A DNA stretch of 64,000 bases from an uncultured Actinomycetes bacterium (lineage in GTDB: Bacteria; Actinomycetota; Acidimicrobiia; Acidimicrobiales; RAAP-2). The notes under the pieces were generated by a model that saw nothing but the letters and a program-made list of their open reading frames with translations, did no database searches and was not told where the DNA came from. Below, one piece after another: positions 51,744 through 60,428 of the stretch (position 1 is the stretch's first letter; each line of letters starts with the position of its first letter). The stretch spans positions 40,791-104,790 of the forward strand of contig CAIKNP010000010.1 in assembly GCA_903828785.1 (NCBI GenBank). Reading direction: 5' to 3'. Both the position numbers and the translations under genes were made by a program.

Positions 51744-52658
51744 ATGCTCAAAGTCGACCACCTGTCCAAGCAGTATCACGACACGCTGGCGATCAATGAC
51801 CTGGACTTTGAGGTCAAACCCGGAGTCGTCACGGGATTTTTGGGTCCTAACGGCTCGGGGAAATCAACCACGATGCGTGTCATCATGGGCTTGGACCGCC
51901 CCACCAAAGGACGCGCCACAATTAACGGCAAGGTATACGCCGATTTAGAGTCACCGCTGCGTGAAGTGGGTGCCCTGCTCGATGCCAAGTCACTCAATCC
52001 CCAGCGCAGCGCCCGTAATCATTTGCGCGCCCTCGCCGCGTCCAACAAAATCCCCTTCGCGCGCGTTGACGCCGTGCTGGAATTCGTGGGAATCGCTTCG
52101 GTCGCCAACAAAAAGGTCGGCGGCTTCTCGCTCGGCATGAGCCAACGTCTCGGTATTGCGGGCGCGCTTCTCGGCGACCCCGGAATCCTCCTGTTTGACG
52201 AGCCCGTCAATGGGCTCGATCCCGAGGGCATCCGCTGGATTCGAGAATTCTTCCGTTCACTGGCCAGCGAGGGACGGACCGTTTTCGTGAGTTCGCACCT
52301 CATGAGTGAAATGGCCGTGAGTGCCGACCAAATCATCGTCATTGGGCGTGGTCGTTTCATCACCGCTGGTTCGGTCGACGAGTTGACCGCCTCCGCCACG
52401 GGGACGGTACTGGTCCGGTCCAACTCCTCCGATCGACTGCGCTCGCTGCTCACCGCAGCCCGTCAGGTCGAGGTGCTGAACGATGACGCCTTGAGCGTGA
52501 CGGGCCTGAGCTGCGAGGCTATCGGTGAATTGGCTTTCGCTAACGGTATTGCCCTCCACGAGCTCACCCCGCAACGCGCCTCCTTGGAGGAAGTGTTCAT
52601 GGACCTCACGGCCGATTCAGTCGAATACGGTCATCACAACCCGGAGCTCGCCTCGTGA
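51744..52658 (+). CDS. ABC transporter ATP-binding protein
   Basis: A 304-residue ATPase of the ABC-2 exporter type. It has Walker A GPNGSGKSTT near residue 35, the signature FSLGMSQRLGIAGALL, Walker B ILLFDEPVNGLDPEG and the switch His in VSSHLMSEM. The C-terminal 80 residues are the extra domain of the BcrA/drug-exporter type. It is ten bases downstream of the fur-like gene and overlaps the permease start (GTGA). Substrate unknown; drug, lipid or peptide export are the usual options. Confidence 0.9.
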   Translation: MLKVDHLSKQYHDTLAINDLDFEVKPGVVTGFLGPNGSGKSTTMRVIMGLDRPTKGRATINGKVYADLESPLREVGALLDAKSLNPQRSARNHLRALAASNKIPFARVDAVLEFVGIASVANKKVGGFSLGMSQRLGIAGALLGDPGILLFDEPVNGLDPEGIRWIREFFRSLASEGRTVFVSSHLMSEMAVSADQIIVIGRGRFITAGSVDELTASATGTVLVRSNSSDRLRSLLTAARQVEVLNDDALSVTGLSCEAIGELAFANGIALHELTPQRASLEEVFMDLTADSVEYGHHNPELAS

Positions 52659-53437
52659 ACCCAACTCTCTGGTCCACCATTCACTCGGAATGGATTAAAT
52701 TTCGCACCGTGCGGTCAACGGTCACCGGACTCGCCACCCTGATTGTTCTCACCTTGGGCATAGGTGTCATTATCTGCCTGGCGATCAAGGCGCACTGGGG
52801 TGACCCGGGGAGCCACTTTGATCACCTGCTCTTTGACCCCACCTCCGTTTCGCTCGGCGGGCTCTTCCTAGCGCAGTTCGCCGCCGGTGCCGTAGGGATC
52901 ATCACGATTACGTCGGAGTACAACACTGGTTCGATTCGCACCACACTTTCGGCGGTCCCCCACCGAGCCCGACTCGTCGTGGCCAAGACCGTGGTGCTCT
53001 TTGCCTCCCTCACCGTCATCGGCGAGGTTGTCGTTTTTGCGGCGTTCACCATTGGCCAAGCTATTTTTCGCGGAACGGTTCCGACGGCTTCCTTTAACCA
53101 AGCGGGCGTATTGCGGGCCGTGCTCATGGCGGGTTTGTACGTGGCCCTTTTAACCGTCCTGGGTTTGGGCATCGGTCTGATACTTCGCACCACGGCCTTC
53201 AGCATCATCGTCTTCACGACCTTGCTTTTAATTCTGCCCATCATTGTCAATTTCTTGCCCAGCAGTTTGAAAGACGGCATTAACAAGTTTCTCCCGGCCA
53301 ACTTAGGTTCGGCGATGTACGCTCCTCTGCCCACCGCCCAGAACTTCTCCTGGGGCGTAGCCACGCTGGTTCTTCTCTCCTACGTTGCCGTCGTGATCGT
53401 GGTGGGTACCGTTTTGATGCAGCGACGCGACGCGTAG
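52655..53437 (+). CDS. ABC-2 type permease
   Basis: A 260-residue membrane protein with six helices, beginning with a short amphipathic stretch (STIHSEWIKFRTVRSTV) typical of ABC-2 permeases and containing ITSEYNTGSIRTTLSAVPHRARLVVAKTVV, the conserved loop that meets the ATPase. The GTG start overlaps the ATPase stop as GTGA. With the upstream ATPase it forms a complete exporter of two subunits (probably 2+2). Confidence 0.88.
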   Translation: MNPTLWSTIHSEWIKFRTVRSTVTGLATLIVLTLGIGVIICLAIKAHWGDPGSHFDHLLFDPTSVSLGGLFLAQFAAGAVGIITITSEYNTGSIRTTLSAVPHRARLVVAKTVVLFASLTVIGEVVVFAAFTIGQAIFRGTVPTASFNQAGVLRAVLMAGLYVALLTVLGLGIGLILRTTAFSIIVFTTLLLILPIIVNFLPSSLKDGINKFLPANLGSAMYAPLPTAQNFSWGVATLVLLSYVAVVIVVGTVLMQRRDA

Positions 53438-53561
53438 TTCACCGTTTTTGACGGGCTAGGGAAAATAGTTACTGCCAAGTTACCCTTGCTGCCTTGCGGT
53501 CTCGCTAACACGAGTGGCGGGGGCCATAGAAAATCGGCCACCTGTGGCATAATTGAGGACC
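53438..53561 (+). promoter_or_regulatory. Intergenic region with candidate promoter of the carboxyltransferase gene
   Basis: This 124-base gap contains a -10-like CATAAT about nine to fourteen bases before ATG 53562, which would give a nearly leaderless transcript, although GAGG is also present before the ATG. No good -35 is seen. The gap holds no gene. Confidence 0.35.
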
Positions 53562-55397
53562 ATGATTGACAAGCCCGAGAATGGCGCAACGCCCCTCGAT
53601 CCCCTCGACGCCCAGTTCTACGGCGAAGGTATCCCCGTTGGCCTCCCCACCTTCGTTCCGAAGATTGGGGCCCACCTGCACAACCGGCGCAAGGTCAACA
53701 GTCCGCAGGAATTGCTGGACTTGCAAGAGTTGGTCCACTTCAAGTCTTCCCAGCAGGCGTGGTCCATTCGCAAGGACCTCATCGGCCTGATTCGCCGCGG
53801 TTCAGCCGGCGAGAAGGACGAGAGCTACCTGGACAAACTGCGTCGCGAAACCAAGCGAGGCAAGGCCGAATCTTCCACCTACGGCCTGGCCACCATCGGC
53901 GACCACCCCATCGTGCTCTACGCCATGAACTGGGACTTTTTCGCGGGATCCCTGGGGGTGGTTTCGGGTGAGGCCTTCCAGGCGGCCGCCGACCTCGCGA
54001 TTTCCAAGAACCTACCCTTCGTGAGCGTCTACGTGTCGTCGGGCGTGCGCCAACACGAAAACTTCGCGGGACTCACCCAAATGACGCGCATGGTCGAAGC
54101 TATTCGTCATTACAAGGAGAAGGTGCAACTCCCCCAGGTCGCTATTTTGCTCGGCAACGTCTGGGGTGGCGTTTCCGCGTCGGCCGTCCCCAACGCCGAC
54201 CTCATCTTGGCCACGTCGGGCACCGACTACGGCTTCGCCGGTCCCAACGTTATTGAAGCCTTCGAAGGTCTGAGCGTACCCGCCGGCTCCCAGAGCGCCG
54301 AAGCCAATTTGCTGGATCGCAATATCGACGTGGTACTGCGTGACGTGCCCGCGCTCGTGCGCTACCTAGGCGACATTCTCGGAGCGACGGCGCGTCCCGA
54401 AAAATCCGCACAGCTCAGCAGCGCGACCAAACCCACCCTGCGAAACGTTGCTGGACCCGACACCCGTCGCACCTTCGATTTTGGAAGCGTCGGGATTCAC
54501 GGCCCCGATTTTGCCGTGGACCCCGAGGCCGAGTTTGTTCGACCCAGCGCCACGCGCACGCCTTCGCCCGACCCCGACGACGCGCTCGTGGAGCGCTACC
54601 AGGACTTAATGACCGACGCCAACCGCATCGACCTCGAATTCATTGCCCGCTACGCCTTCACCGAGACCCTCGCTCTCTACAACTACGTGGCCGAAACGAA
54701 CTTCAAGCGCTACCCCGCCGTCGTGGGCGCCATCGCCAAAATCGGGGCGCAGCCCTTCGTGGTGGTAGGCACCCAACCTTCGTATCAGCGCATCGGTGAC
54801 ACCGTGGTCAAGCGTCCATCCAACCCCGGCCCCGAGGACTTCGACTACATGCAGCGCGTCTTGGAAATGGGTGAGCGCCTCGGGCTGCCAGCCCTCTTCA
54901 TCACCGACACCCTGGGGGCGCGACCCACGCTGGAGAGCGAGCGACGTGGTCAATCGCGCGCCATTGCCAAAGCTATTTTGAAGGGCATTGACTACTCCCA
55001 ACCCGTCATTACGGTCGTGGCGGGCGCGCTGGGCTCCGGTGGTGGTCTCGCCACGACGCCGCTGGCCGACCACGTCATCATGCTCGAAAAGGCCATGGCC
55101 TTCGTCGCCGAACCTCGTTCCGCCGCTTCCATCCTCTACAAGACCGCGACACCCACCCACGAACAGGTCAAGGTGACGGTCTCGACGATGCGCTCCACCG
55201 CGGCTGACCAACTCGACCTCGGCCTCGTCGACGAAGTGGTAGCGGAGGACGCGAATCCCTTCGTCACCGCCGAGTCACTGCACGCCAGCATCCTTAAGGC
55301 CTACGTGGAGCTCGCGGCGATGCCCAACAAGAAGTTGCGTCAGCGCCGCGCTGACCGCATCCGCGGCCTGCGAGCCTTCGACCTCGTCAAGCACTAG
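53562..55397 (+). CDS. Fused acyl-CoA carboxylase carboxyltransferase (AccD+AccA-like)
   Basis: A 611-residue protein with two crotonase-fold halves. The first (about residues 60-290) is AccD-like, with YAMNWDFFAGSLGVVSGEAF, NVWGGVSASAVPNADLI and TDYGFAGPNVIEAFEG. The second (about 345-600) is AccA-like: RYPAVVGAIAKIGAQPFVVVGTQPS, RGQSRAIAKAIL, VVAGALGSGGGLATTPLADHVIML, SAASILYK. Such an enzyme moves carboxyl from biotin to acyl-CoA. No cysteine, hence no AccD zinc finger, was seen anywhere. A biotin carboxylase partner is not in the window, so acetyl- versus other acyl-CoA use is open. ATG 53562 has GAGG upstream. It is convergent with the CoA-transferase gene (11-base overlap). Confidence 0.75.
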   Translation: MIDKPENGATPLDPLDAQFYGEGIPVGLPTFVPKIGAHLHNRRKVNSPQELLDLQELVHFKSSQQAWSIRKDLIGLIRRGSAGEKDESYLDKLRRETKRGKAESSTYGLATIGDHPIVLYAMNWDFFAGSLGVVSGEAFQAAADLAISKNLPFVSVYVSSGVRQHENFAGLTQMTRMVEAIRHYKEKVQLPQVAILLGNVWGGVSASAVPNADLILATSGTDYGFAGPNVIEAFEGLSVPAGSQSAEANLLDRNIDVVLRDVPALVRYLGDILGATARPEKSAQLSSATKPTLRNVAGPDTRRTFDFGSVGIHGPDFAVDPEAEFVRPSATRTPSPDPDDALVERYQDLMTDANRIDLEFIARYAFTETLALYNYVAETNFKRYPAVVGAIAKIGAQPFVVVGTQPSYQRIGDTVVKRPSNPGPEDFDYMQRVLEMGERLGLPALFITDTLGARPTLESERRGQSRAIAKAILKGIDYSQPVITVVAGALGSGGGLATTPLADHVIMLEKAMAFVAEPRSAASILYKTATPTHEQVKVTVSTMRSTAADQLDLGLVDEVVAEDANPFVTAESLHASILKAYVELAAMPNKKLRQRRADRIRGLRAFDLVKH

Positions 55398-56553
55398 GTC
55401 CGAGTAACTCGGCCGAGTCCTGACCTAGTTCACGGGGACCACGGCGTATTACTGGCCGCTTCCCATCAATGCGCAGCGGCGAACGCATGCTGCGCACGCG
55501 GCCCCCCGGTACGTCCATCAGTCCCACGAAGTCACCCTCGCGTATCGTCGACTGAGCGAAGGCTTCGTCCACCGCCAAAATTGGGGCACAGGGAATGCCG
55601 GCTTCACTAAGGCGTTGCGCCCACTCCTCCTTCGTCTGGGTGGCGAAGCAGCGGTTCAAGGTGATCAGAAGGTTCTCCCGGTCTGCCACCCGCTCGGTGT
55701 TGCTCCCCCACTGGGCCGCGGCGACAAGCAGCGTCTCGTCCCCAATCACGTCGATCAGCCGGGCGAATTGCGCATCAGTGCCCACCGCCACCATGAGCTG
55801 GCCATCACTCGCGGTGAGGGGGCCGTAGGGGACGATACTGGGGTGTTCGTTACCTCGGCGAGTGGGGACGACATCAGCGGCCAGGTAGCCCTGGGCCTGA
55901 TTTACCAACGCCGACATCGTCGACTCGAGCAGCGATGCTTCGAAGTGCCGGCCCGGTCGGCCGACTTGACGGGCCAGCAAGCCCGAGAGGAGCCCGATAG
56001 TGGCGTAGAGTCCGGTCACGACGTCGGCAATGGGTGCCCCCACCTTGGTGGGCGGTCCCTGGGCTTCCCCGGTCACGCTCATAATGCCCGAACGCGCCTG
56101 GGCTAGGACGTCGAAGGAGGGCTCGAGTGCCAGGGGCTGATCGGACGAGGCCCCCGTAACGCTGACCCACACGAGATCGGGATTAACCGCGCGCAACTCG
56201 GCAATATTCAGCGAGCGGTACTGACTGGGCAGGAAGTTTTCTATCACCGCGTCAGCTTGACCCAAGAGCTCCATAATGGCGGCCCGGTCGCGGGGATTGG
56301 TGAGGTCGGCGACCACGTTACGACGATGACGGTTCACACTTAGGTAGTAGGTAGAAAGGCCGTCGTAGGTCGGCGGCGCCATGGAACGCACCGGATCCCC
56401 GGCGGGACTCTCGACCTTTATGACGTCCGCGCCCAAGTCGCCAGCCACCATGCCGACCAGTGGACCCGCCACGACCCGAGCAAAATCGAGGATGCGAATA
56501 CCCTCGAGCGGCAAGCCCGTGTCCTGATTGCTCTCATCAATGTTCCACCGCAT
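55387..56553 (-). CDS. CaiB/BaiF-family class III CoA-transferase
   Basis: A 388-residue enzyme of the family that moves CoA between carboxylic acids. N-terminal text is GIRILDFARVVAGPLVGMVAGDLGADVIKVESP, followed by NRHRRNVVADL. The catalytic Asp lies in SFDVLAQARSGIMSVTG near residue 168, and GAPIADVVTGLYATIGLLSGL completes the core. The substrate acids cannot be deduced. It follows the second exporter gene by 41 bases on the same strand, and its 3' end overlaps the carboxyltransferase. Confidence 0.88.
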   Translation of the reverse strand: MRWNIDESNQDTGLPLEGIRILDFARVVAGPLVGMVAGDLGADVIKVESPAGDPVRSMAPPTYDGLSTYYLSVNRHRRNVVADLTNPRDRAAIMELLGQADAVIENFLPSQYRSLNIAELRAVNPDLVWVSVTGASSDQPLALEPSFDVLAQARSGIMSVTGEAQGPPTKVGAPIADVVTGLYATIGLLSGLLARQVGRPGRHFEASLLESTMSALVNQAQGYLAADVVPTRRGNEHPSIVPYGPLTASDGQLMVAVGTDAQFARLIDVIGDETLLVAAAQWGSNTERVADRENLLITLNRCFATQTKEEWAQRLSEAGIPCAPILAVDEAFAQSTIREGDFVGLMDVPGGRVRSMRSPLRIDGKRPVIRRGPRELGQDSAELLGPSA

Positions 56554-56594
56554 TCTTCCACCCTAGAAGGTGGAGCGCGTCTGGGTTGGTCGCC

Positions 56595-58094
56595 TTAGCG
56601 AGACCGTGCCGGCAGCAAAAGAAAAACTGCCAGCCCAGCCCCGAGAGTCATAATCGAGACCACTCGACAGGTATCTTCAAAGCCGTGCATGAAGGCCGCG
56701 ACGATGGCCGGGTGCAGTGCGCGCACCCGCGCGGGACCGAGGGCCGCGAAGGCTCGAAGCATTGAAGCCTGCGCCTCAGCAATGCGTCCGGGGGCGACTC
56801 CCGCCGAACGCAAAACACCCGCGATCTGCGTCGAGAACACGGTGGAGAACACGGATCCGACCACGGCCACCCCGAAGGTACCGCCCAATTCACGCGTCGT
56901 TTCGTTCACCGCCGCCCCCACCCCCACTTGACCGGGTCGCACGGTACCCATAATGGTCGCAGTAGCGGGCGAGGATATGCAGGCAAATCCCAGGGCCAAC
57001 AACATCATGCTCAACACCACCGAGCCTAAGTAGGGCGAGTTGGCGGAGAGCGCCGACACCCAGAACAAGGCACAGCCCATTGTGACCAGTCCAAACGACA
57101 CCACCCAACGAGCACCGATGCGGGCTTCGACTTTGGTGGCCACGGGAGCCGCCAGGGCGGTGACTACCGCAAAGGGCAGGGTGTGGACCCCCGCCGAAAA
57201 GGGCGTGTAACCCCGAATGAACTGGAAGTACTGCGTGACGACGAAAATAAAGCCGAAGAGGCAGAAAAAGCCTACGAAAATAGCGATCGCCGACCCCGAA
57301 AAACGACGATTCGAAAAAACGTGGACGTCAAGAATGGGGTGTGGATGACCTCGTTCGAAGCGAATGAAGACCGTGAGCAGCGCCACGCTCGCCGCCAGCA
57401 CCAGCACCGTGGAGCGAGCGTGCCAACCCCAGGTCGGACCTTCGATGATGCCCCAGGTGAGCGAACTAACCCCCAGCACACCGAGTAGAAGTCCCCGAGC
57501 GTCGAGCGACCCTACGTCGGGGGATCGGGACTCGGTCACGAGCACAAGGCTCGCGCCTACGGCCACCAGACCGATGGGCACGCTGACGAGAAAGATTGAA
57601 CCGTACCAGAAGTGATCGAGTAAGTAGCCCCCCACCAGGGGGCCCGTGGCGATAGCCACCCCCACCGTCGCACCCCAAACACCAAAGGCGGTCGCTCGCT
57701 CGCGAGAATCGACGAAAGTGGCGTTGAGAATGGACAGAGTCGCCGGGAAAATGAACGCGGCGCTCGCACCCATGGCGGCGCGCGCGAGGAGGAGCGCCAG
57801 TACGGAATGACTCTCGGCGGCGGCCAGCGAGAATAAGGAAAAGGCGACGAGACCCAGCTGCATAACTCGACGACGACCAAAACGATCGGCGAGCTCCCCG
57901 CCGGCCAGTAGCAGACCAGCGAAGGGCAGGGTGTAGGCATCAACAATCCACTGCAACGTGGCGTTGGACGCCGCGAGGCGAGCGGCCAGAGTGGGCAGGG
58001 CCACGTTGACGATGGTGTTATCCACCACCACCAAGAAGACGGCCAAACAAAGGGCGGCGAGGACGAACCAGGAACTACGCGATGATGCCGGCAT
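56595..58094 (-). CDS. DHA2-family (EmrB/QacA-type) multidrug exporter
   Basis: A second 14-helix major facilitator, of 499 residues from ATG 58094. I prefer this start (MPASSRSSWFVLAALCL) to the longer GTG ORF, because a -10-like TATAGT (58121-58126) lies between them, which would place transcription start near 58112. Motifs are VVDNTIVNVALPTL, GGELADRFGRRRVM (motif A) and GVAIATGPLVGGYLL (motif C). It is not closely similar to the exporter at 48.5 kb and looks nearer the LfrA/QacA side. No strong ribosome site. Confidence 0.85.
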   Translation of the reverse strand: MPASSRSSWFVLAALCLAVFLVVVDNTIVNVALPTLAARLAASNATLQWIVDAYTLPFAGLLLAGGELADRFGRRRVMQLGLVAFSLFSLAAAESHSVLALLLARAAMGASAAFIFPATLSILNATFVDSRERATAFGVWGATVGVAIATGPLVGGYLLDHFWYGSIFLVSVPIGLVAVGASLVLVTESRSPDVGSLDARGLLLGVLGVSSLTWGIIEGPTWGWHARSTVLVLAASVALLTVFIRFERGHPHPILDVHVFSNRRFSGSAIAIFVGFFCLFGFIFVVTQYFQFIRGYTPFSAGVHTLPFAVVTALAAPVATKVEARIGARWVVSFGLVTMGCALFWVSALSANSPYLGSVVLSMMLLALGFACISSPATATIMGTVRPGQVGVGAAVNETTRELGGTFGVAVVGSVFSTVFSTQIAGVLRSAGVAPGRIAEAQASMLRAFAALGPARVRALHPAIVAAFMHGFEDTCRVVSIMTLGAGLAVFLLLPARSR

Positions 58095-58238
58095 GGTCAA
58101 GGGGGGAGGTGAACATGGTCTAACTATAGAAAGAAAGCCCACGGCTGGTGAGCATAGTTAGCGTCACGGCGTCGCTTCGAATGGCTCAGTGCGTAGGGAG
58201 TGTCGCAACCGCGGCCGTGCGGCGCGGCGGCTTCGTCG

Positions 58239-59162
58239 TCAACGACCCGCGACGTAGCTCGCCATGTGTCGGGCCACGTCGGCCACCGTATCCCACGCCC
58301 CGTCGATGTAGGGCCCGTGAAACAAGAATCCGTGCAGCATGCCTTCGGCCTCGACGAGCTCTACCGGCACGGCGAAGTGTTCGAGCAGGCCGGCGTAGGC
58401 CACCGCTTCGTCGCGCAGAGGATCACACTCGGAGACGATCACGATGGCTGGTGCCACTCCCGTGAGGTCGGTTGCCAGCAGTGGCGTCACCCGGGGATCA
58501 GTGTGGTCGGTGTGGTCGCCCAAGTAGCGCAAATAGTCGAGGCGGAAGTTGTCCATCTCTAAGAGGTAACCCGACCCGTACTGCTTGGAAGAATTCGTGA
58601 CCAGATCAGGTCCCATGGTGGGATAAATGAGCACTTGACCCACGATCCCCAAATCCTCCTGGCGCAACTCAGCACTCACCACGGCCGCGATGGCGCCACC
58701 GGCCGAATCACCCATGAGCAAGAGTGGCGCGTCGGGCAGGTCAAAGGAACTACGGTGCGCCGCTACATAGCGGGTGACGTCAATGGCGTCATTGAGACCA
58801 GCGGGAAAAGGGAATTCCGGAGCGAGGCGGTAGTCCACCGAAAGGAAACGCATCGCCGTCGCCACGCTCAGCCGACGACACAAGTCGTCGTAGATATCAA
58901 GATCCCCTTCGACGAAGGAACCGCCGTGAAAGTACAGAACCAAAGCACCGTGCTCCTCGACGGGCGGCACGTAGAGACGAGCCCCCACCTGGTGGTCGCT
59001 CAAGTCAATCGATACGTCGCGCACCTCGGTCATGTTCACCTCTGGCCCCCGTGCGGCCAAGGCTTCGTCACGCCACTGCTGGCGTCGTTCAGCATAGGTG
59101 GTGTCGTCGGGGTGTATCGGGGCGGGCGTGGACGCCAAAAACGCAACGTAGTCCGGGTGCAT
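58239..59162 (-). CDS. Alpha/beta-hydrolase (HSL-type esterase)
   Basis: A 307-residue esterase/lipase of the hormone-sensitive-lipase type. The oxyanion motif is YFHGGSFVEGD (HGGS, where HGGG is usual), the nucleophile Ser is in MGDSAGGAIAAV, the Asp in VSECDPLRDEAVAY, and the His in GMLHGF. The substrate is probably a short acyl ester. The start is ATG 59162. It precedes the exporter gene on the same strand by 144 bases. Confidence 0.87.
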   Translation of the reverse strand: MHPDYVAFLASTPAPIHPDDTTYAERRQQWRDEALAARGPEVNMTEVRDVSIDLSDHQVGARLYVPPVEEHGALVLYFHGGSFVEGDLDIYDDLCRRLSVATAMRFLSVDYRLAPEFPFPAGLNDAIDVTRYVAAHRSSFDLPDAPLLLMGDSAGGAIAAVVSAELRQEDLGIVGQVLIYPTMGPDLVTNSSKQYGSGYLLEMDNFRLDYLRYLGDHTDHTDPRVTPLLATDLTGVAPAIVIVSECDPLRDEAVAYAGLLEHFAVPVELVEAEGMLHGFLFHGPYIDGAWDTVADVARHMASYVAGR

Positions 59163-59229
59163 AAGGCTCCTTTATGTAAAATCTTAGGTCGTCACGAGGT
59201 ACCGACGCGTGAGAAATGAAGGTCACTTC

Positions 59230-59664
59230 CTAGCGTCCCGTTGAACCAAAACCACCCTCGCCGCGCGCGGAAGCGGGCAGTTCGGACACCTCGCGGTAGG
59301 TCACCTCGGGCACGGCCTGAATCACTAATTGAGCGATGCGGTCGCCCGCCCGCACCGTATACGGCGTCGTGGGATCGAGGTTGACGAGAGCCACTTTGAG
59401 TTCACCGCGGTACCCCGCATCGACCAGCCCAGGAGCGTTCACGCAGGTGACTCCGTGTTTGGATGAAAGTCCGGAGCGAGGGAGCACAAATCCGGCGTAG
59501 CCCTCGGGAATCGCAATCGCGAAGCCTAAGGCCACCATCGCTCGCCCCCCGCCCGGTGGAAGCGTGACTGTCTCGACCGCCACGAGGTCACATCCAGCGT
59601 CTCCCTGGTGGGCCACGCTTGGCAGCACCGCATCAGGGTGTAAGCGTTTCGTCAGAATATCCAT
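59230..59664 (-). CDS. dut: dUTP diphosphatase
   Basis: A 144-residue trimeric dUTPase that hydrolyses dUTP to dUMP. All five family motifs can be read: DAGCDLVA, LPRSGLSSKHG, NAPGLVDAGYRGELKVALVNL, AGDRIAQLVI, and the C-terminal arm ARGEGGFGSTGR, which closes over the active site. The ATG at 59664 is divergent from orn, 46 bases apart. A normal length for the family. Confidence 0.96.
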   Translation of the reverse strand: MDILTKRLHPDAVLPSVAHQGDAGCDLVAVETVTLPPGGGRAMVALGFAIAIPEGYAGFVLPRSGLSSKHGVTCVNAPGLVDAGYRGELKVALVNLDPTTPYTVRAGDRIAQLVIQAVPEVTYREVSELPASARGEGGFGSTGR

Positions 59665-59710
59665 GCACGGCAGGTTAGTTCTCCGGTCGATACTAAGTGG
59701 AGAAACTAAG

Positions 59711-60268
59711 ATGGCCAGAATGTTGGCGTGGATGGATCTAGAAATGACGGGTCTCGAACCCCATCGTCACGTCATTGTCGAAATCGCCACTCTCCTTACT
59801 GACGACCATCTCAACATCGTCGCCGAAGGTCCTGATCTGGTCCTGCACGCGAGCGCCGAAGAGCTCTCCCACATGGGAGATTTCGTTACCACGATGCACA
59901 CCAGCTCCGGCTTACTCCCCCAGATCATGGCCTCCACGATTACGGTCAACCAGGCCCAACAGGCGACGCTGGACTTTCTGCGCCAGCACATAAGCGAAGC
60001 TCGGACGGTTCCACTCTGCGGTAACTCCATTGGTACGGACCGACGATTTCTGCAGGAATACATGCCCGAACTCGAATCATTTTTCCATTACCGCAACGTG
60101 GACGTCTCAACCATCAAGGAACTCGCCCGTCGTTGGAATCCCGAGGTTCTGGCGGCTGCCGAGGAAAAGCCCTCGACTCACCGAGCGCTTGACGACATTC
60201 GCGCTTCGATCAGCGAACTCGTCCACTACCGGAACACCTTGTTCGCACCGCCGTCAACCACGAGCTAG
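59711..60268 (+). CDS. orn: Oligoribonuclease
   Basis: A 185-residue DEDDh 3'-5' exoribonuclease that degrades RNA dinucleotides. ATG 59711 is the true start, since the family begins with WMDLEMTGL. The four acidic residues and the His are at MDLEMTGL (Asp and Glu), GNSIGTDRRFLQEYMPELESFFHYRNVDVST (Asp) and STHRALDDI (His and Asp). Divergent from dut. A perfect 18-bp hairpin follows at 60375-60413. Confidence 0.96.
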   Translation: MARMLAWMDLEMTGLEPHRHVIVEIATLLTDDHLNIVAEGPDLVLHASAEELSHMGDFVTTMHTSSGLLPQIMASTITVNQAQQATLDFLRQHISEARTVPLCGNSIGTDRRFLQEYMPELESFFHYRNVDVSTIKELARRWNPEVLAAAEEKPSTHRALDDIRASISELVHYRNTLFAPPSTTS

Positions 60269-60374
60269 ACCACGCAGCCTTCGGCTTCTTGCACAAAGCG
60301 GAGGGGCTCGGGCCTCGCTGCTTCGCTGCGCGTCAGATTAGGGCCGTACTCGCCGACCGCTATTCCCGCACCAA

Positions 60375-60413
60375 CGTTCAATGGCCCCGGCGAAACGCCG
60401 GGGCCATTGAACG
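60375..60413. terminator. Perfect 18-bp hairpin between convergent orn and peptidase genes
   Basis: CGTTCAATGGCCCCGGCG, loop AAA, CGCCGGGGCCATTGAACG: 18 paired bases with no mismatch, between the ends of orn and the large peptidase, which converge. The stem is stable and symmetrical, so it can act on both strands as a bidirectional terminator. There is no T run after either side, which would make it unlike a classic intrinsic terminator. Confidence 0.65.
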
Positions 60414-60428
60414 GGGTACTGCGAACTA

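Noticed and set aside
48468-58094. The exporter, NhaA, CoA-transferase block as a transferred island
   Set aside because: Base and codon use look like the neighbours, and there are no mobile genes, repeats or tRNA at the ends.
60269-60428. Possible tRNA or small RNA in the orn-peptidase gap
   Set aside because: No cloverleaf or T-loop sequence is visible; only the 18-bp hairpin is structured.
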